Shown: in pieces, positions 49,631 to 60,382 of the stretch
Layout of the letters: each line of letters begins with the position of its first letter
Position numbering within the stretch: position 1 is the stretch's first letter
Origin: an endosymbiont of Escarpia spicata
GTDB lineage: Bacteria > Pseudomonadota > Gammaproteobacteria > Chromatiales > Chromatiaceae
Assembly (NCBI GenBank): GCA_003349915.1
Contig: QFXE01000005.1
Span: 582,363-646,362 of the forward strand
Reading direction: 5' to 3'
Length of the DNA: 64,000 nucleotides
Program-made: the position numbers and the translations under genes
Notes under the pieces: model-generated
Seen by the model: only the letters and a program-made list of their open reading frames with translations
Told to the model about the DNA's origin: nothing
Database searches by the model: none

Positions 49631-50814
49631 GATCGACCTCCCGACTTTACGCCTTCACTCTGAATCCGCAGTTCATGGTCGATTCGCAGCAGCACGGCGA
49701 TCACCAGACAGGTGACAATAATACTGTTGCCGCCGTAGCTGATAAACGGCAGGGTCAAACCCTTGGTGGGCAGCAAACCCACGTTCACCCCGATATTGAT
49801 GAACGACTGAAGACCGATCCAAATACCGAAACCGTAGGCGACATAAGCGGAAAAACGTCTCTCCCGGGCCATCGCCCGGGTACCGATCTGAAAGGCGCGC
49901 CAGGTAATGAAGGCAAACAGGAAAATCACTGCCAAGGTGCCGATCAGACCGAACTCCTCCCCGATCACCGCCATGATGAAATCGGTATGCGCCTCGGGCA
50001 GATAGAACTGTTTCTGTATGCCGTTGCCAAGTCCAACGCCCGTCACCTCACCACGTCCAAACGCAATCAGCGCCTGCACCAACTGATAGTCGGTCTTATA
50101 CTGATCATCCCAGGGGTTGATGAATGCGGTGATCCGCCGCCAACGGTAGTCTGAAAAGTAGATCAGTGCGCCACCAGCCAGGGCAGAGGATGTCAGCAGA
50201 ATAGTGAACTGCCATAACACGACTCCTCCCAGAAAGAGCATGCCCAAGACCGTGGCGAAGAGCACCACCGTGGTGCCGAAATCGGGTTCCAGCATGATCA
50301 GCAGACTGGTCAGGAGCACCAGTATCATCGGCTTGGCAAAACCCCACAGCGAACTGGTAACCTCATTCTGCCGACGCACCAGATAACCGGCGATATAGAT
50401 CACCATGAACAGCTTCACGAACTCAGAGCTTTGCAGATTGAAGACCCCAAGAGGAATCCAGCGCCGCGCATGATTTGCCTCTTTACCGATATTCGGTATC
50501 AACACCAAAACCAGCATCACCAAACCGACGAACACCAGTACCGGCCCGGCCTTCTCCCAGGATGAGACAGGTACGCGAAACAGCACCATGGCACCGGCAA
50601 GACCGATACAGAGCGCAATGATGTGGCGGATCACAAAGAAGAAGGGCGATCCGGCGATACGCTCACCGGCGTACATGGAAGAGGAGGCAACCATCACCAG
50701 CCCGAACATGAGCAGGATCAGTGCAGCCCCCATCAGCCAGTAGTCAATGACTGGTGGCGGGAGAACGCCCTCTTTACCGCCCATGCTCGCCTGAGATCTT
50801 GCCATCGTATTCAT
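49615..50814 (-). CDS. ftsW: Lipid II glycosyltransferase FtsW (SEDS)
   Basis: A 399-residue SEDS-family membrane protein with about ten helices. IGKEANHARRWIPLGVFNLQ with the conserved ArgTrp, LMLEPDFGTTVVLFATVLG, PEAHTDFIMAVIGEEFGLIG and GLTLPFISYGGNSIIV are diagnostic. It polymerises septal peptidoglycan with FtsI. Its start overlaps the murD stop. Confidence 0.96.
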   Translation of the reverse strand: MNTMARSQASMGGKEGVLPPPVIDYWLMGAALILLMFGLVMVASSSMYAGERIAGSPFFFVIRHIIALCIGLAGAMVLFRVPVSSWEKAGPVLVFVGLVMLVLVLIPNIGKEANHARRWIPLGVFNLQSSEFVKLFMVIYIAGYLVRRQNEVTSSLWGFAKPMILVLLTSLLIMLEPDFGTTVVLFATVLGMLFLGGVVLWQFTILLTSSALAGGALIYFSDYRWRRITAFINPWDDQYKTDYQLVQALIAFGRGEVTGVGLGNGIQKQFYLPEAHTDFIMAVIGEEFGLIGTLAVIFLFAFITWRAFQIGTRAMARERRFSAYVAYGFGIWIGLQSFINIGVNVGLLPTKGLTLPFISYGGNSIIVTCLVIAVLLRIDHELRIQSEGVKSGGRSWSRV

Positions 50815-52166
50815 GACATCAGCCCCTCAACCGCTTGAATGAAGGCTTCACCACGGGCTTCAAAATTGCGGAACATATCGAAACTGGCGCACGCCGGTGA
50901 GAGCAGCACCCTGTCTCCAGGTTTTGTCAATTCCGCTGCCCGGCTCACTGCCGCTTCAAGGCTCTCAGCACACTCCACAACAATTTTGCCGGAAAGCACC
51001 TGTTCGATAACCTGGGCATCCCGTCCGATCAGAATCACGGCCCGGGCGGTGCGTTCAACTACCGGCGCCAACTCGGAGAAATCCGCCCCTTTGCAGTCGC
51101 CTCCGGCGATCAGTACGCTGCGGCTCTCTCCGCTCTGGGGCTGGAGACCCTCCAGTGCGGCGATAGTCGCACCGACATTGGTACCTTTGGAATCGTTGTA
51201 CCAGCGTACCCCCCCTTTTTCCGCGACAAACTGGGTACGGTGAGGCAGGCCGGAAAATCCCCGCAGGGCAGCCAACATCGGCTGCAAAGGCAGATTAGCC
51301 GCCGCACCCAGCGCCAAGGCAGCCAGCGCATTTGCCTGGTTGTGCAAACCTGGGATCTTCAGTTCGCTCACAGGCAACAGACGAGTGGTTCCACGGCACA
51401 ACCAACGGGCCTCTGCGTTTTCGCAAATGCCGAAATCGTCTTTCTGTGGCACCTCAAGGGTAAATCCCGACTCAGCGCCGGCAGCACCGCTCATGGAAAC
51501 GACCCGCGAATCATCCCGATTGACCAGGCCAACCCTGGCGTCCTGGTAAACCACCGCCTTGGTCTTCGCATACTCAGCGAGTGAGGCGTAGCGATCCATA
51601 TGGTCTGCGGAGATATTCAGCACCACTGCCACATCGGCCTTCAGGGACTGAGTCGTCTCCAACTGAAAACTCGACAGTTCAAGAATATAGAGATCCACTG
51701 TTTCATCCAGCAGATCCAACGCCGGCTCTCCAATATTGCCGCCAACGGCAACTTTCAACCCGGCGGCACGGGCCATCTCACCCAGCAGCGTGGTGACCGT
51801 GCTCTTACCGTTCGAGCCGGTAATGGCAACGATAGGGGCTTGTGCCACTCTGCAGAAAAGTTCGATGTCACCGACGATTTCAACGCCCCGCCGCTGGGCT
51901 TCCTGGATCAGGGGTTCCTGCAACGACAGGCCGGGACTGACCACCAGCTGCTCCGCTGCCAGGAATACCTCAGGCTGAAAACTACCGAGAAACAGCGCCA
52001 CATCCGGCATCTCATCGGTCAGATCCTGCAACCCGGGCGGATGTTCACGGCTATCGGTCACTGCAACAGGCACACCCTGCCGCATGAGATAACGGGCGCA
52101 GGAGAGCCCGGTCTTGCCCAGACCGACAATCAGGATTTTTCCTGCTTGCTGCGCCATGACCTGCAT
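50811..52166 (-). CDS. murD: UDP-N-acetylmuramoylalanine--D-glutamate ligase (MurD)
   Basis: About 451 residues. ILIVGLGKTGLSCARYLMRQ, the P-loop AITGSNGKSTVTTLLGEMA, NISADHMDRYASLAEYA and WYNDSKGTNVGATIAALEGL identify MurD. The ATG at 52166 follows GAGGGACGG by a few bases; ATG 52157 and the open frame from 52178 are alternatives. It lies a few bases downstream of mraY. Confidence 0.95.
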   Translation of the reverse strand: MQVMAQQAGKILIVGLGKTGLSCARYLMRQGVPVAVTDSREHPPGLQDLTDEMPDVALFLGSFQPEVFLAAEQLVVSPGLSLQEPLIQEAQRRGVEIVGDIELFCRVAQAPIVAITGSNGKSTVTTLLGEMARAAGLKVAVGGNIGEPALDLLDETVDLYILELSSFQLETTQSLKADVAVVLNISADHMDRYASLAEYAKTKAVVYQDARVGLVNRDDSRVVSMSGAAGAESGFTLEVPQKDDFGICENAEARWLCRGTTRLLPVSELKIPGLHNQANALAALALGAAANLPLQPMLAALRGFSGLPHRTQFVAEKGGVRWYNDSKGTNVGATIAALEGLQPQSGESRSVLIAGGDCKGADFSELAPVVERTARAVILIGRDAQVIEQVLSGKIVVECAESLEAAVSRAAELTKPGDRVLLSPACASFDMFRNFEARGEAFIQAVEGLMS

Positions 52167-52174
52167 TCCGTCCC

Positions 52175-53257
52175 TCATCTGATCTTCAGACTCGCCAATC
52201 CGACCAACACCAGGATGACGGTGATGATCCAGAAACGCACAATGACCCGGGGTTCGGGCCAGCCCTTCAATTCAAAATGGTGGTGCAAGGGCGCCATCAT
52301 GAAGATACGCCGCCCGGTAAGTTTGAACGAGGCGACCTGCAGCACCACGGAGATCGTCTCCATGACGAAGACTCCACCCATGATGAACAGCACCAGCTCC
52401 TGGCGTACCGCAACCGCAACCACTCCCAGCGCAGCGCCGAGGGCCAGTGCGCCCACATCCCCCATAAAGACTTGTGCCGGATAGGTGTTGAACCAGAGAA
52501 ATCCCAGTCCGGCACCAACCAGGGCGCCGCAGAAAATGATCAGTTCACCCAACCCTGGGATATAGGGGATTTTCAGATAGGCAGCGAAGTCAACGTGCCC
52601 GGTAAGGTAGGCAAACAGACCCAGCGCCCCGCCCACCATCACCGTCGGCAGTATTGCCAAACCATCCAGACCGTCGGTGAGATTCACGGCATTTGATGAA
52701 CCCACAATGACCAAATAGGTCAGCAGGATGTACCAGGGGCCGATATCCAACGCCACATTCTTTAGATAGGGGATCAGCAGTTGCGTCTCCACCGGACTCT
52801 GCGCGCTAAAGTAGAGAACGCTGGCGGCCCCGAGGCCCACCACCGACTGCCAGAAATATTTCCAGCGAGAGGCAAGTCCGCGTGGGTCCTGGAGTACCAG
52901 TTTCTTGTAGTCATCCACCAGGCCGATGACGCCAAACAGCAACGTCACCGACAGCACGATCCAGACATAGCGATTGCCCAAGTCGGACCAAAGCAGGGTA
53001 GCGACGGCTATCCCTACCAGAATCAGCGCTCCACCCATGGTGGGCGTACCGGCCTTGGAGAAGTGAGTCTCCGGACCATCGTCCCGCACGGTCTGTCCGA
53101 TCTGATGGAAACTGAGCCGGCGGATCATCACCGGACCGACCAACAGCGAGATCAGCAGCGCGGTGAGCACTCCGAGAATGGTGCGCAGGGTCAGATACTG
53201 AAAGACATTGAATGCCGTGTCATATTGCGAAAGCCAATCGGTCAGATAGAGCAGCAT
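52175..53257 (-). CDS. mraY: Phospho-MurNAc-pentapeptide translocase (MraY)
   Basis: A 360-residue membrane enzyme making lipid I, with about ten helices. [21 protein letters not shown], the catalytic [12 protein letters not shown] region, [18 protein letters not shown], and [20 protein letters not shown] are typical. It follows murE by two bases, with no murF between them. Confidence 0.97.
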   Translation of the reverse strand: MLLYLTDWLSQYDTAFNVFQYLTLRTILGVLTALLISLLVGPVMIRRLSFHQIGQTVRDDGPETHFSKAGTPTMGGALILVGIAVATLLWSDLGNRYVWIVLSVTLLFGVIGLVDDYKKLVLQDPRGLASRWKYFWQSVVGLGAASVLYFSAQSPVETQLLIPYLKNVALDIGPWYILLTYLVIVGSSNAVNLTDGLDGLAILPTVMVGGALGLFAYLTGHVDFAAYLKIPYIPGLGELIIFCGALVGAGLGFLWFNTYPAQVFMGDVGALALGAALGVVAVAVRQELVLFIMGGVFVMETISVVLQVASFKLTGRRIFMMAPLHHHFELKGWPEPRVIVRFWIITVILVLVGLASLKIR

Positions 53258-53259
53258 CG

Positions 53260-54801
53260 TCAGTTACCCCCATCCTGCCAATCGTCCAGCGCCTGGATAA
53301 CCTGTTCCCGGTCACTGAACGGCAGCTTCCGATCCCCTATCTGCTGATAGGTCTCATGGCCCTTGCCAGCCACCAGCACCAGATCCTCCGCCCCGGCACC
53401 AAGTACCGCCAGACGGATCGCCTCTGCCCGATTAGCCTCGACCCTGGCCTGCTCGGGATGCTCCATCCCAGCCAGTATCTGATCGATGATGGCGCGACTC
53501 TCCTCACCACGAGGATTATCGTCAGTAACAATAATGCTATCCGCATACTGCTCGGCAATACGCCCCATCTGCGGCCGCTTGCCTCTATCACGATCCCCAC
53601 CACAGCCAAAAACGATAGTCATGCGGCTGGCGCAGTGACTGCGTACCGCAAGCAGAACATTTTCCAGGGCATCCGGCGTATGGGCGAAATCCACCACCAC
53701 ACAGGGGCGATCATCATTGCCGAAGCGCTCCAGGCGGCCCTCTACTGTTGTAGCCTTTGAGAGTTTTGCCAAAGCCTGCTCCAGCGTCCAGCCTTTGTAG
53801 AGCAGTACCGAGAGAGCGGCGAGCAGATTACTGGCATTGAACCTGCCCATCAGGGAGGTATGCAACACACCCCTGCCCCACTGACTGGAGAAGTGGATAT
53901 CCATGCCGTCGGCGGCGGGCAGGATGACCTCCGCCCTGATCCAGCCACTGATACCATCCGGTGGACAGGCCTCCGGACTCACCGAATAGACCACCGCATC
54001 CACATCAGCCGCCAGAGAATCGAGCAGTTCGGGACCAAAGGGGTCATCGAGATTGATCACCGCGCAGCACAGGTCAGGCATGTGGAACAGCCGCTGCTTG
54101 GCGGCAAAGTAGTTCGACATGGTGCCGTGGAAATCGAAGTGGTCCCGGCTGATGTTGGTAAATACGGCGATATCAAAATGGATCGCAGCTGTCCGGTCCT
54201 GAGCCAGCGCATGGGAGGAGACCTCCATCACCAACGCTTTTGCCCCTTCGGTTTTCAGCTGCGCCAGCAGTGACTGCAGCGTCACCGCATCGGGGGTGGT
54301 AAAGCCGGTATCGATCAACGCGCCGGCAAAACCCGCCCCCAAGGTGCCTATGATGCCGGTGGGTGTATCCGGCTCCAGTGCCTGCGCCAGCAGATGGCTG
54401 ACACTGGTCTTGCCGTTGGTACCGGTAATCCCGATCACCGTCATGGAACGACTGGGATAACCATAAAAACGTGCCGCCAACAGGCTTGCCTGACGCGCCA
54501 GATTCTCAACCCGCAAAAGTGGAATATCCACCTCTGCCGCCAGTCTCTCCGCTTTGCGCTCGTTCACCACGCCGTCCGGTTCCCAGACGATGGCGGCTGC
54601 ACCCTGCCCTATCGCCTGATCGGCAAAATCGAGACCATGGACACTGCCCCCCAAACAGGCAAGAAAGAGTCCGCCTTCCTCGATAAAGCGACTGTCCAGG
54701 CTGATATTTGTGACCACCCTGTCCTCTTTCGGAGTCACGCTCACAAACCCGCCAAGCAGCTCGGAGAGTAGTATGCCCTGTGCGTTCACATGTGCGGTCA
54801 T
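53260..54801 (-). CDS. murE: UDP-MurNAc-L-Ala-D-Glu--meso-DAP ligase (MurE)
   Basis: A 513-residue Mur ligase. P-loop [57 protein letters not shown], and the DNPR motif in [18 protein letters not shown], which indicates meso-diaminopimelate specificity. The open frame starts at 54852, overlapping ftsI; ATG 54801 ([16 protein letters not shown]) is chosen because GAGGGA lies about nine bases upstream. The normal downstream neighbour murF is missing. Confidence 0.95.
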   Translation of the reverse strand: MTAHVNAQGILLSELLGGFVSVTPKEDRVVTNISLDSRFIEEGGLFLACLGGSVHGLDFADQAIGQGAAAIVWEPDGVVNERKAERLAAEVDIPLLRVENLARQASLLAARFYGYPSRSMTVIGITGTNGKTSVSHLLAQALEPDTPTGIIGTLGAGFAGALIDTGFTTPDAVTLQSLLAQLKTEGAKALVMEVSSHALAQDRTAAIHFDIAVFTNISRDHFDFHGTMSNYFAAKQRLFHMPDLCCAVINLDDPFGPELLDSLAADVDAVVYSVSPEACPPDGISGWIRAEVILPAADGMDIHFSSQWGRGVLHTSLMGRFNASNLLAALSVLLYKGWTLEQALAKLSKATTVEGRLERFGNDDRPCVVVDFAHTPDALENVLLAVRSHCASRMTIVFGCGGDRDRGKRPQMGRIAEQYADSIIVTDDNPRGEESRAIIDQILAGMEHPEQARVEANRAEAIRLAVLGAGAEDLVLVAGKGHETYQQIGDRKLPFSDREQVIQALDDWQDGGN

Positions 54802-54835
54802 CAGTGCCGTCCCTCTGAATCCGCCAGCAAAGGCG

Positions 54836-56533
54836 TCACCACCAAGGTGCATCGGGTGGGATATTGAGCAGCCGCAAAGCGCCGCTCATCACCTTGGCGA
54901 ATACCGGTGCGGCCACCTTGCCGCCATAGTAATCCTTACCCCTTGGTTCATTAATCATCACCGCCATCACCAGGCGTGGATCACTCGCAGGCGCCATGCC
55001 GACAAACAGGGAGAGATATTTGTCTTCCGCATACCCTCCGGCAACCGACTTCTTGGCAGTGCCGGTCTTGCCCGCCACGCGGTAGCCGGGGATAGCCGCC
55101 AAGGGTGCGGTACCGCCCTTGGCCACCACCGCTTCCAACATGTGAACCACTGATCGCGCGGTGGAGCGGCGTACAACCCGTTCACCCTTGGGCAACTCAC
55201 TCACCTTCAACAGGGAAACAGGTAATTTCACCCCGTCATTGGCCAGCACGGCGTAGGCACCGGTAAGTTGCAGTGGAGTGACTGAAAGTCCGTAACCAAA
55301 GGAGAGGGTGGCCTGCTCAAACTGGCTCCAATCCGAAAAATGGGGCAGGCGACCTGATGATTCACCGGGAAACATGCTTTCGGCCGAACTGCCGAATCCG
55401 ACCTGGGAATAGAGCTTCCACATGACCTCCGGCTTCAGTGCAAGGGCGATCTTGCTGGCGCCCACATTGCTCGATTTGCTCAACACTGTTGCCACGTCGA
55501 TGCGGCCGTAGTCGTGCGAGTCCTTGACCAGATGACGTCCAACGCGCAGCAGTCCGGGTGTCACATCGATCGGCGTGTCCGGCTTGAAACGTCCCTGCTC
55601 CAATGCAGCGGCCACCACAAACGGCTTTACCGTGGACCCCGGCTCAAACACATCGGTCACTGCACGATTGCGGAAGCTGCCCCGGCGATTACTGCGGCGG
55701 CCGTTCGGGTTATAGGCGGGACGATTGACCATTGCCAGCACTTCACCACTCTTGGCATCCAGAATTACCGCTGAGCCGGAAACCGCTCTGTGGGTCTTCA
55801 CAGCCTTCTTGAGTTCCCGATAAGCGAGAAATTGCAGGCGCCGGTCGAGACTCAATACCAGATCGTTACCCGAGCGGGGAGACTGGATATTCTCCACCTC
55901 TTTGATCACCCGGCGGCGACCATCCATGATGACCCGCTTGGCGCCATTCACTCCGGAAAGCCACTCGTTGTAGGCCAGTTCCATCCCCTCCAGTCCCTGA
56001 TCGTCAATGCCCGTCAGGCCGACCATATGGGCCATCACCTCGCCACTGGGATAGAAGCGCCGGTGCTCCGACTCCAGGCCAATCCCTTCCAGATCCAACG
56101 CCTTCACCTGCTGTGCCACATCCGGATTGACGCGCCGTTTGAGATAGACAAACCCCCGGTCACTGGCCAGCAGACGCCGCACCCTGTCAGGATTCAAATC
56201 CAGGATAGAAGCAATCGCACCAATCGTTTTACTGTCGGCCTTGAGTTTGCGTGGGTTAGCGGAAATGCTTTTCACCGGGGTACTGATCGCCAGCGGTTCG
56301 CCATTCCGGTCGGTTATCATGCCGCGGCTCGCCCGCACCTTCATCGGTTTCAGATAACGCTTCTCCCCCTGCTGCTGCAGGAAGGCGGTCTCGAATACCT
56401 GCCGATCAACCGAACGCCAGATCAGTGAACCGAAGGCAAAAGCCAGCACAGCAAGCAGAAAAAGGCGACGAGCTTTGTAGCTCGGCACATTGATCCTCTC
56501 AGCAGGTCCCCGCTTTTTCTTCGATCCCGACAT
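54836..56533 (-). CDS. ftsI: Peptidoglycan transpeptidase FtsI (PBP3)
   Basis: A 565-residue class B PBP: membrane helix at ~25-45, and catalytic motifs FEPGSTVKPFVVAAALE (SxxK), SKSSNVGASKIAL (SxN), and RVAGKTGTAKKSVAGG (KTG). It crosslinks septal peptidoglycan with FtsW. It lies two bases after ftsL. Confidence 0.96.
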   Translation of the reverse strand: MSGSKKKRGPAERINVPSYKARRLFLLAVLAFAFGSLIWRSVDRQVFETAFLQQQGEKRYLKPMKVRASRGMITDRNGEPLAISTPVKSISANPRKLKADSKTIGAIASILDLNPDRVRRLLASDRGFVYLKRRVNPDVAQQVKALDLEGIGLESEHRRFYPSGEVMAHMVGLTGIDDQGLEGMELAYNEWLSGVNGAKRVIMDGRRRVIKEVENIQSPRSGNDLVLSLDRRLQFLAYRELKKAVKTHRAVSGSAVILDAKSGEVLAMVNRPAYNPNGRRSNRRGSFRNRAVTDVFEPGSTVKPFVVAAALEQGRFKPDTPIDVTPGLLRVGRHLVKDSHDYGRIDVATVLSKSSNVGASKIALALKPEVMWKLYSQVGFGSSAESMFPGESSGRLPHFSDWSQFEQATLSFGYGLSVTPLQLTGAYAVLANDGVKLPVSLLKVSELPKGERVVRRSTARSVVHMLEAVVAKGGTAPLAAIPGYRVAGKTGTAKKSVAGGYAEDKYLSLFVGMAPASDPRLVMAVMINEPRGKDYYGGKVAAPVFAKVMSGALRLLNIPPDAPWW

Positions 56534-56535
56534 CT

Positions 56536-56808
56536 TCAGCGCCTTATCACCACAACATCACCCCATCGCGGCCGGTGCATCTTCAACTCCCGGTCCGCGG
56601 CCTTTTCAACTTTTGCATGGGTCGCCAGCGTGCTCTCCTCCAACTGCAGACGTCCCCACTCGACATCGATCTGCCGCCTCTCGGCATGCAGCACCTGCAG
56701 CTCCACAAACGCCTTGCGGCTCAAATACTTGGCATAAACGACACTGACGCCGGAAAGCACTACCGCCAACATCAATCCAGCCAGTGGGAGGAATTTGAAG
56801 TAGCTCAT
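56536..56808 (-). CDS. ftsL: Cell division protein FtsL
   Basis: A 90-residue bitopic protein with a membrane helix (residues ~8-27, [20 protein letters not shown]), a coiled-coil-like stretch ([20 protein letters not shown]) and a short periplasmic tail. The position between rsmH and ftsI is diagnostic for a poorly conserved protein. Start overlaps the rsmH stop by four bases. Confidence 0.92.
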   Translation of the reverse strand: MSYFKFLPLAGLMLAVVLSGVSVVYAKYLSRKAFVELQVLHAERRQIDVEWGRLQLEESTLATHAKVEKAADRELKMHRPRWGDVVVIRR

Positions 56809-57743
56809 GAGAGCCGCTCCGCCACCCGCAGCACCGCACTGCGGGACCGGGGGTTTTCCTCTAACTCTGCCTTGCCGGCCCGGATGGCCTTGCCCAGCAG
56901 CCGTAACTTTGGATTCAGCTGGGCCTGGGTCACAGGCACGCCAGGCGGAAAACGATCACCCTTCGCCTGATCGCGCATGAAACGCTTTATCATTCTGTCC
57001 TCAAGCGAGTGAAAACTGATCACTGCCAACCGCCCGCCCGGTGCCAGCACGTCCAGTACCTGATCCAAAAAACGCTCCAGATCCTCAAGCTCCCGGTTGA
57101 TAAAGATCCGGATGCCCTGAAAACATCGGGTCGCCGGATGTTTACCCTTCTCCCAAGCAGGATTGGCCGCACTGACGATCTCGGACAACTGGCGTGTGGT
57201 CCTGATCGGCTGCTCCTGACGGGCTGCCACAATCGCACGGGCGATGCGCCGCGCATGGCGCTCTTCGCCAAAGGTTTTAAGCACATCTGCAATCTCCTTC
57301 GCCTCCGCACCCATCAGCCACTCGGCGGCGCTAAACCCCGCCTCAGGATCCATGCGCATATCGAGTGGTCCTTCCTGCAGAAAACTGAAACCCCGCTCCG
57401 CCTGATCCAGCTGCGGAGAGGAGACACCAAGGTCGAGTAAAATTCCATCGACCTTACCGGTCACTCCCTGCTGTTCTGCAATCTCCGCCAACATAGCGAA
57501 GCTATCTCTCTCGATAACAAACCGGCCATCTCCACCAAATACTGCCTGAGCATGGGTTATGGCCTCCGGATCCTTGTCGATACCGACCAAACGGCCTGCC
57601 TCACCCAAGCCATCCAGAATCTGGCGGCTATGGCCGCCACGCCCGAACGTTCCATCGATGTAGACACCATCAGGACGAATGGCCAGTGCTGCCACCGACT
57701 CGTCCAGAAGTACCGGTCGGTGCGCTCTCGATGCTTCATTCAT
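56805..57743 (-). CDS. rsmH: 16S rRNA (cytosine1402-N4)-methyltransferase RsmH
   Basis: A 312-residue SAM-dependent methyltransferase. [53 protein letters not shown], and [16 protein letters not shown] are the family motifs. Overlaps mraZ end by one base. Confidence 0.96.
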   Translation of the reverse strand: MNEASRAHRPVLLDESVAALAIRPDGVYIDGTFGRGGHSRQILDGLGEAGRLVGIDKDPEAITHAQAVFGGDGRFVIERDSFAMLAEIAEQQGVTGKVDGILLDLGVSSPQLDQAERGFSFLQEGPLDMRMDPEAGFSAAEWLMGAEAKEIADVLKTFGEERHARRIARAIVAARQEQPIRTTRQLSEIVSAANPAWEKGKHPATRCFQGIRIFINRELEDLERFLDQVLDVLAPGGRLAVISFHSLEDRMIKRFMRDQAKGDRFPPGVPVTQAQLNPKLRLLGKAIRAGKAELEENPRSRSAVLRVAERLS

Positions 57744-58198
57744 CAGAGTGAGATCGATTCCAGCTGAGCTGTCAGTTCCAGCCCTTCCTCATCGATCTTG
57801 TCGAGCCAGTCATCACGTTGCCGACTCCAAGCCGCCTCATCCCAAAGTTCAAATTTTTTCCCCTGCCCCACCAACGCCACCTTTTTTTCCAGACCGGCAA
57901 ACTCCCTGAGTTCCGGCGGCAGAAGAATACGTCCCTGGCCATCCATATCGATTTCGTGAGCGTGTCCGATGTAGAGTCGCTGCAGGTTCCGAGCGGATCC
58001 ACCGAAGGCAGAGAGATCATTAAGCTTCTCTTCAAACACCAGCCAAACCGGTTTAGGATAGATCAGCAGGCAACGATCTTTATCAACTGTAATCACTAAT
58101 TGCGAGGCACAGATCTCCACGAGGCTGTCGCGATACCTGGTCGGTATCGCCATACGGCCTTTAGCATCCAGATTGAGCTTGGAGACACCACGGAACAA
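57743..58198 (-). CDS. mraZ: Transcriptional regulator MraZ
   Basis: A 151-residue AbrB-like swapped-hairpin protein: [20 protein letters not shown] and the second [20 protein letters not shown] repeat are diagnostic. First gene of the division cluster; in known systems it represses its own promoter. Candidate binding boxes lie 26-51 bases upstream of its start. Confidence 0.96.
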   Translation of the reverse strand: MFRGVSKLNLDAKGRMAIPTRYRDSLVEICASQLVITVDKDRCLLIYPKPVWLVFEEKLNDLSAFGGSARNLQRLYIGHAHEIDMDGQGRILLPPELREFAGLEKKVALVGQGKKFELWDEAAWSRQRDDWLDKIDEEGLELTAQLESISL

Positions 58199-58224
58199 AA
58201 AACTCTCCCCCCTTGGGTGTAATT

Positions 58225-58249
58225 TCCCTTTTTACCCACTTTATCCCAC
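58225..58249 (-). promoter_or_regulatory. Candidate MraZ-box repeats
   Basis: On the coding strand GTGGGATAAAGTGGGTAAAA contains TGGGA and TGGGT spaced five bases apart, with a weaker AGGGA/GGGAA five bases further. This matches the known TGGGN-N5-TGGGN pattern of MraZ operators, placed between the promoter and mraZ. Confidence 0.7.
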
Positions 58250-58258
58250 TTTTCATCC

Positions 58259-58288
58259 ATCTTAGGAGTCGATACCCAGACCTGTCAA
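58259..58288 (-). promoter_or_regulatory. Sigma-70-like promoter of the mraZ cluster
   Basis: Coding-strand TTGACA (58283-58288) and TAAGAT (58259-58264) with an 18-base spacer. It lies just upstream of the MraZ boxes, 60 bases before the mraZ start. Confidence 0.7.
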
Positions 58289-58454
58289 GGTCAATTAGGG
58301 AAAAAGTCTTTTGTGTTCAGGAGGTTACAAGAGGAAGTTACACCGCAATAAGCGGTAGATTTCCACTGAAAATACAGCAGATTAAAGCTCAAACCTAAAG
58401 TGGAATATCAAGAAAACCGGAGGAAATCCGGAGCAACGGGAAGAGAGGGGAAAA

Positions 58455-58808
58455 GGTGGGAGCCGGCCTGTAAGCCGGGTTCTGTCGAGAACAGTCATTC
58501 ATCTGGGATGCGCGTCGCCGCACACCTCAAGCAACCTACCCGGGAACAGTGCGGGCCGCACCAATGTTCCCCTATTTGGTCTTGCTCCGGGTGGGGTTTA
58601 CCTTGCCACTATCGTTACCGACAGCGCGGTGCGCTCTTACCGCACCATTTCACCCTTACCGGCCTCCGAAGAGGCTTAGGCGGTATATTTTCTGCGGCAC
58701 TTTCCGTAGGCTTTCGCCTCCCAGGCGTTACCTGGCACCCTGCCCTATGGAGCCCGGACTTTCCTCCGCTCTACCGAGGTAAAACAGCGACTGTCCGGCC
58801 GACTCCCA
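58455..58808 (-). ncRNA. rnpB: RNase P RNA (type A)
   Basis: The minus strand reads GAGTCGGCCGGACAGTCGC at the 5' end, then GAGGAAAGTCCGGGCTCC, AGGGCAGGGTGCCAGGTAACG, GGGTGAAATGGTGCGGTAAG and CGGTAACGATAGTGGCAAGG, and closes with GAACCCGGCTTACAGGCCGG. These are the conserved cores of bacterial RNase P RNA. It processes tRNA 5' ends. The ends are set by the P1 stem and are approximate. Plus-strand frames across it are not genes. Confidence 0.96.
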
Positions 58809-58887
58809 CATGCAAGCTAATACGCTTCCCAACGAATTGCAAATGTATTCCAACGAGAGAAACCTTAATCCTGCCGAAAGAATAACT

Positions 58888-60348
58888 ATGATATACAAAC
58901 CCATGCAGGAAAAAAATTCCCCAATGACGAAAATACGGACTTCCGCCGCTGAGATTATCTCGATTCCATTGGCTATTTTTTTTGCATTTGCACTAAATGG
59001 CCGACTCTCCAAACTGATCCTCTTGGGATACAATCTCTACGACACCAAACGGGTTCTGGAAATAGCCTTACTCCTGGGAATATGCCTGATATTGCTGTTT
59101 TCCCACAAGCAGCGCCAATTTTGGCTTACCCTCTTCTCCCAGTTAACCCGTCAAACAAAACTGCTGATCACCGGCATTATCATTTTCGGCGCAATCTCTT
59201 CCATCGTTGCACCCATCCCCCAAGACGCTTTCCTCTCCCTTAGCCATGTTGCCCTTCTTTTCTTCTTTACGCTGTTTATTGCAGTTCAAAGGCAGCATTT
59301 CGGCGATTCATACGACAAGATACTGGTTCTCATCATTGTGCTCGCCGTGATCATCTATGAAGGCGAATTTATCAAAGCAATGATCAGTTATGCTGTTCAG
59401 GAAAGGATTTTCTATTTCCATCCAATTTTTGAAAACAGTCGCTTTCTTTGCCAATTCCAAACCTGGACGCTTCCTCTAATAACCCTGCCAATACTCCTTG
59501 CGCGGGAAAGCACTCCGACCAGGCGCAAACTGATCTTTTTATCCACACTACTGATCGCCGGGACCTGGTGGGCTATCGCCATTGCCAATGGGTCCAAAGG
59601 GAGTCTGCTGGGTCAGCTCATTGGATGGATGGGGATCGCAATTATTTTTCGCGGCAGAAGCAAAGAATGGCTTCTCGTACAATTTTACGCCCTGCTGGCC
59701 GGCATCTTTATCTTCATCGCGTTCTTTGCACCGGAACTCCGTTACGACAATTTTTCCGCCTTTTCCCAGAGTCTCGTCAGCCGAATGGCGTTGTGGGAGC
59801 AGGCAGTCCAACTCATCAAGGACAACCCGCTTCTGGGCGCAGGCCCCTTGCACTACGCCTATTTCCGTAACCCCTATGCAGCACACCCGCATAACAGCAT
59901 GCTGCAAATCGCCTCTGAATGGGGCATTCCAGTACTGCTGATGGTCTCTCTTCTGGCTATCACCAACTTCACCAGCTGGGTAAAACGAATCACGGAAAAC
60001 CCGGTCCATCTTTCGCTGACCGCATCGCTGCTTGCCGCTGCATTTCACTCACTAATCAGTGGTGTACTCACCATGCCAATGAGCCAGATAATGATGTGTC
60101 TGGTTATCGGTTGGATGTACGGCATACGGCAACCTTTACAGATCGCACCAGACAGATCAGCCAGTAGCACCGCGAAGTGGGCTTTATTGTTTGTTATGCT
60201 GCTTTCCATCGCAGGTGTGGCGCAAGGCATATTCCCCGAGGTTTCATTTCTGTCAGAAATGGAGGAGGCGTGGCTAAACAGCCATGAGCGTATAGAGGGA
60301 CGTGCGGCCTGGAACCCTCGGTTTTGGTTCCAGGGCTGGTTACGCTAG
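58888..60348 (+). CDS. O-antigen ligase-like (Wzy_C) multi-spanning membrane protein
   Basis: About 486 residues with ten or more membrane helices. The Wzy_C/WaaL-type loop is seen as LLGAGPLHYAYFRNPYAAHPHNSMLQIASEWGIP (positions given by the LGAGP and HPHNSMLQ words), where relatives have the catalytic His. It would transfer or polymerise surface glycan in the inner membrane. The open frame begins 58810, inside or next to rnpB; starts at 58888, 58906 and 58924 are all possible and none has a strong Shine-Dalgarno. Stands alone, so its pathway partners are elsewhere. Confidence 0.7.
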   Translation: MIYKPMQEKNSPMTKIRTSAAEIISIPLAIFFAFALNGRLSKLILLGYNLYDTKRVLEIALLLGICLILLFSHKQRQFWLTLFSQLTRQTKLLITGIIIFGAISSIVAPIPQDAFLSLSHVALLFFFTLFIAVQRQHFGDSYDKILVLIIVLAVIIYEGEFIKAMISYAVQERIFYFHPIFENSRFLCQFQTWTLPLITLPILLARESTPTRRKLIFLSTLLIAGTWWAIAIANGSKGSLLGQLIGWMGIAIIFRGRSKEWLLVQFYALLAGIFIFIAFFAPELRYDNFSAFSQSLVSRMALWEQAVQLIKDNPLLGAGPLHYAYFRNPYAAHPHNSMLQIASEWGIPVLLMVSLLAITNFTSWVKRITENPVHLSLTASLLAAAFHSLISGVLTMPMSQIMMCLVIGWMYGIRQPLQIAPDRSASSTAKWALLFVMLLSIAGVAQGIFPEVSFLSEMEEAWLNSHERIEGRAAWNPRFWFQGWLR

Positions 60349-60382
60349 CCCTTAATTTGTCTGCAACAACCACTATCGACTC

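Noticed and set aside
58400..58885. 161-codon frame across rnpB
   Set aside because: Overlaps the RNase P RNA gene, whose conserved cores explain the sequence.
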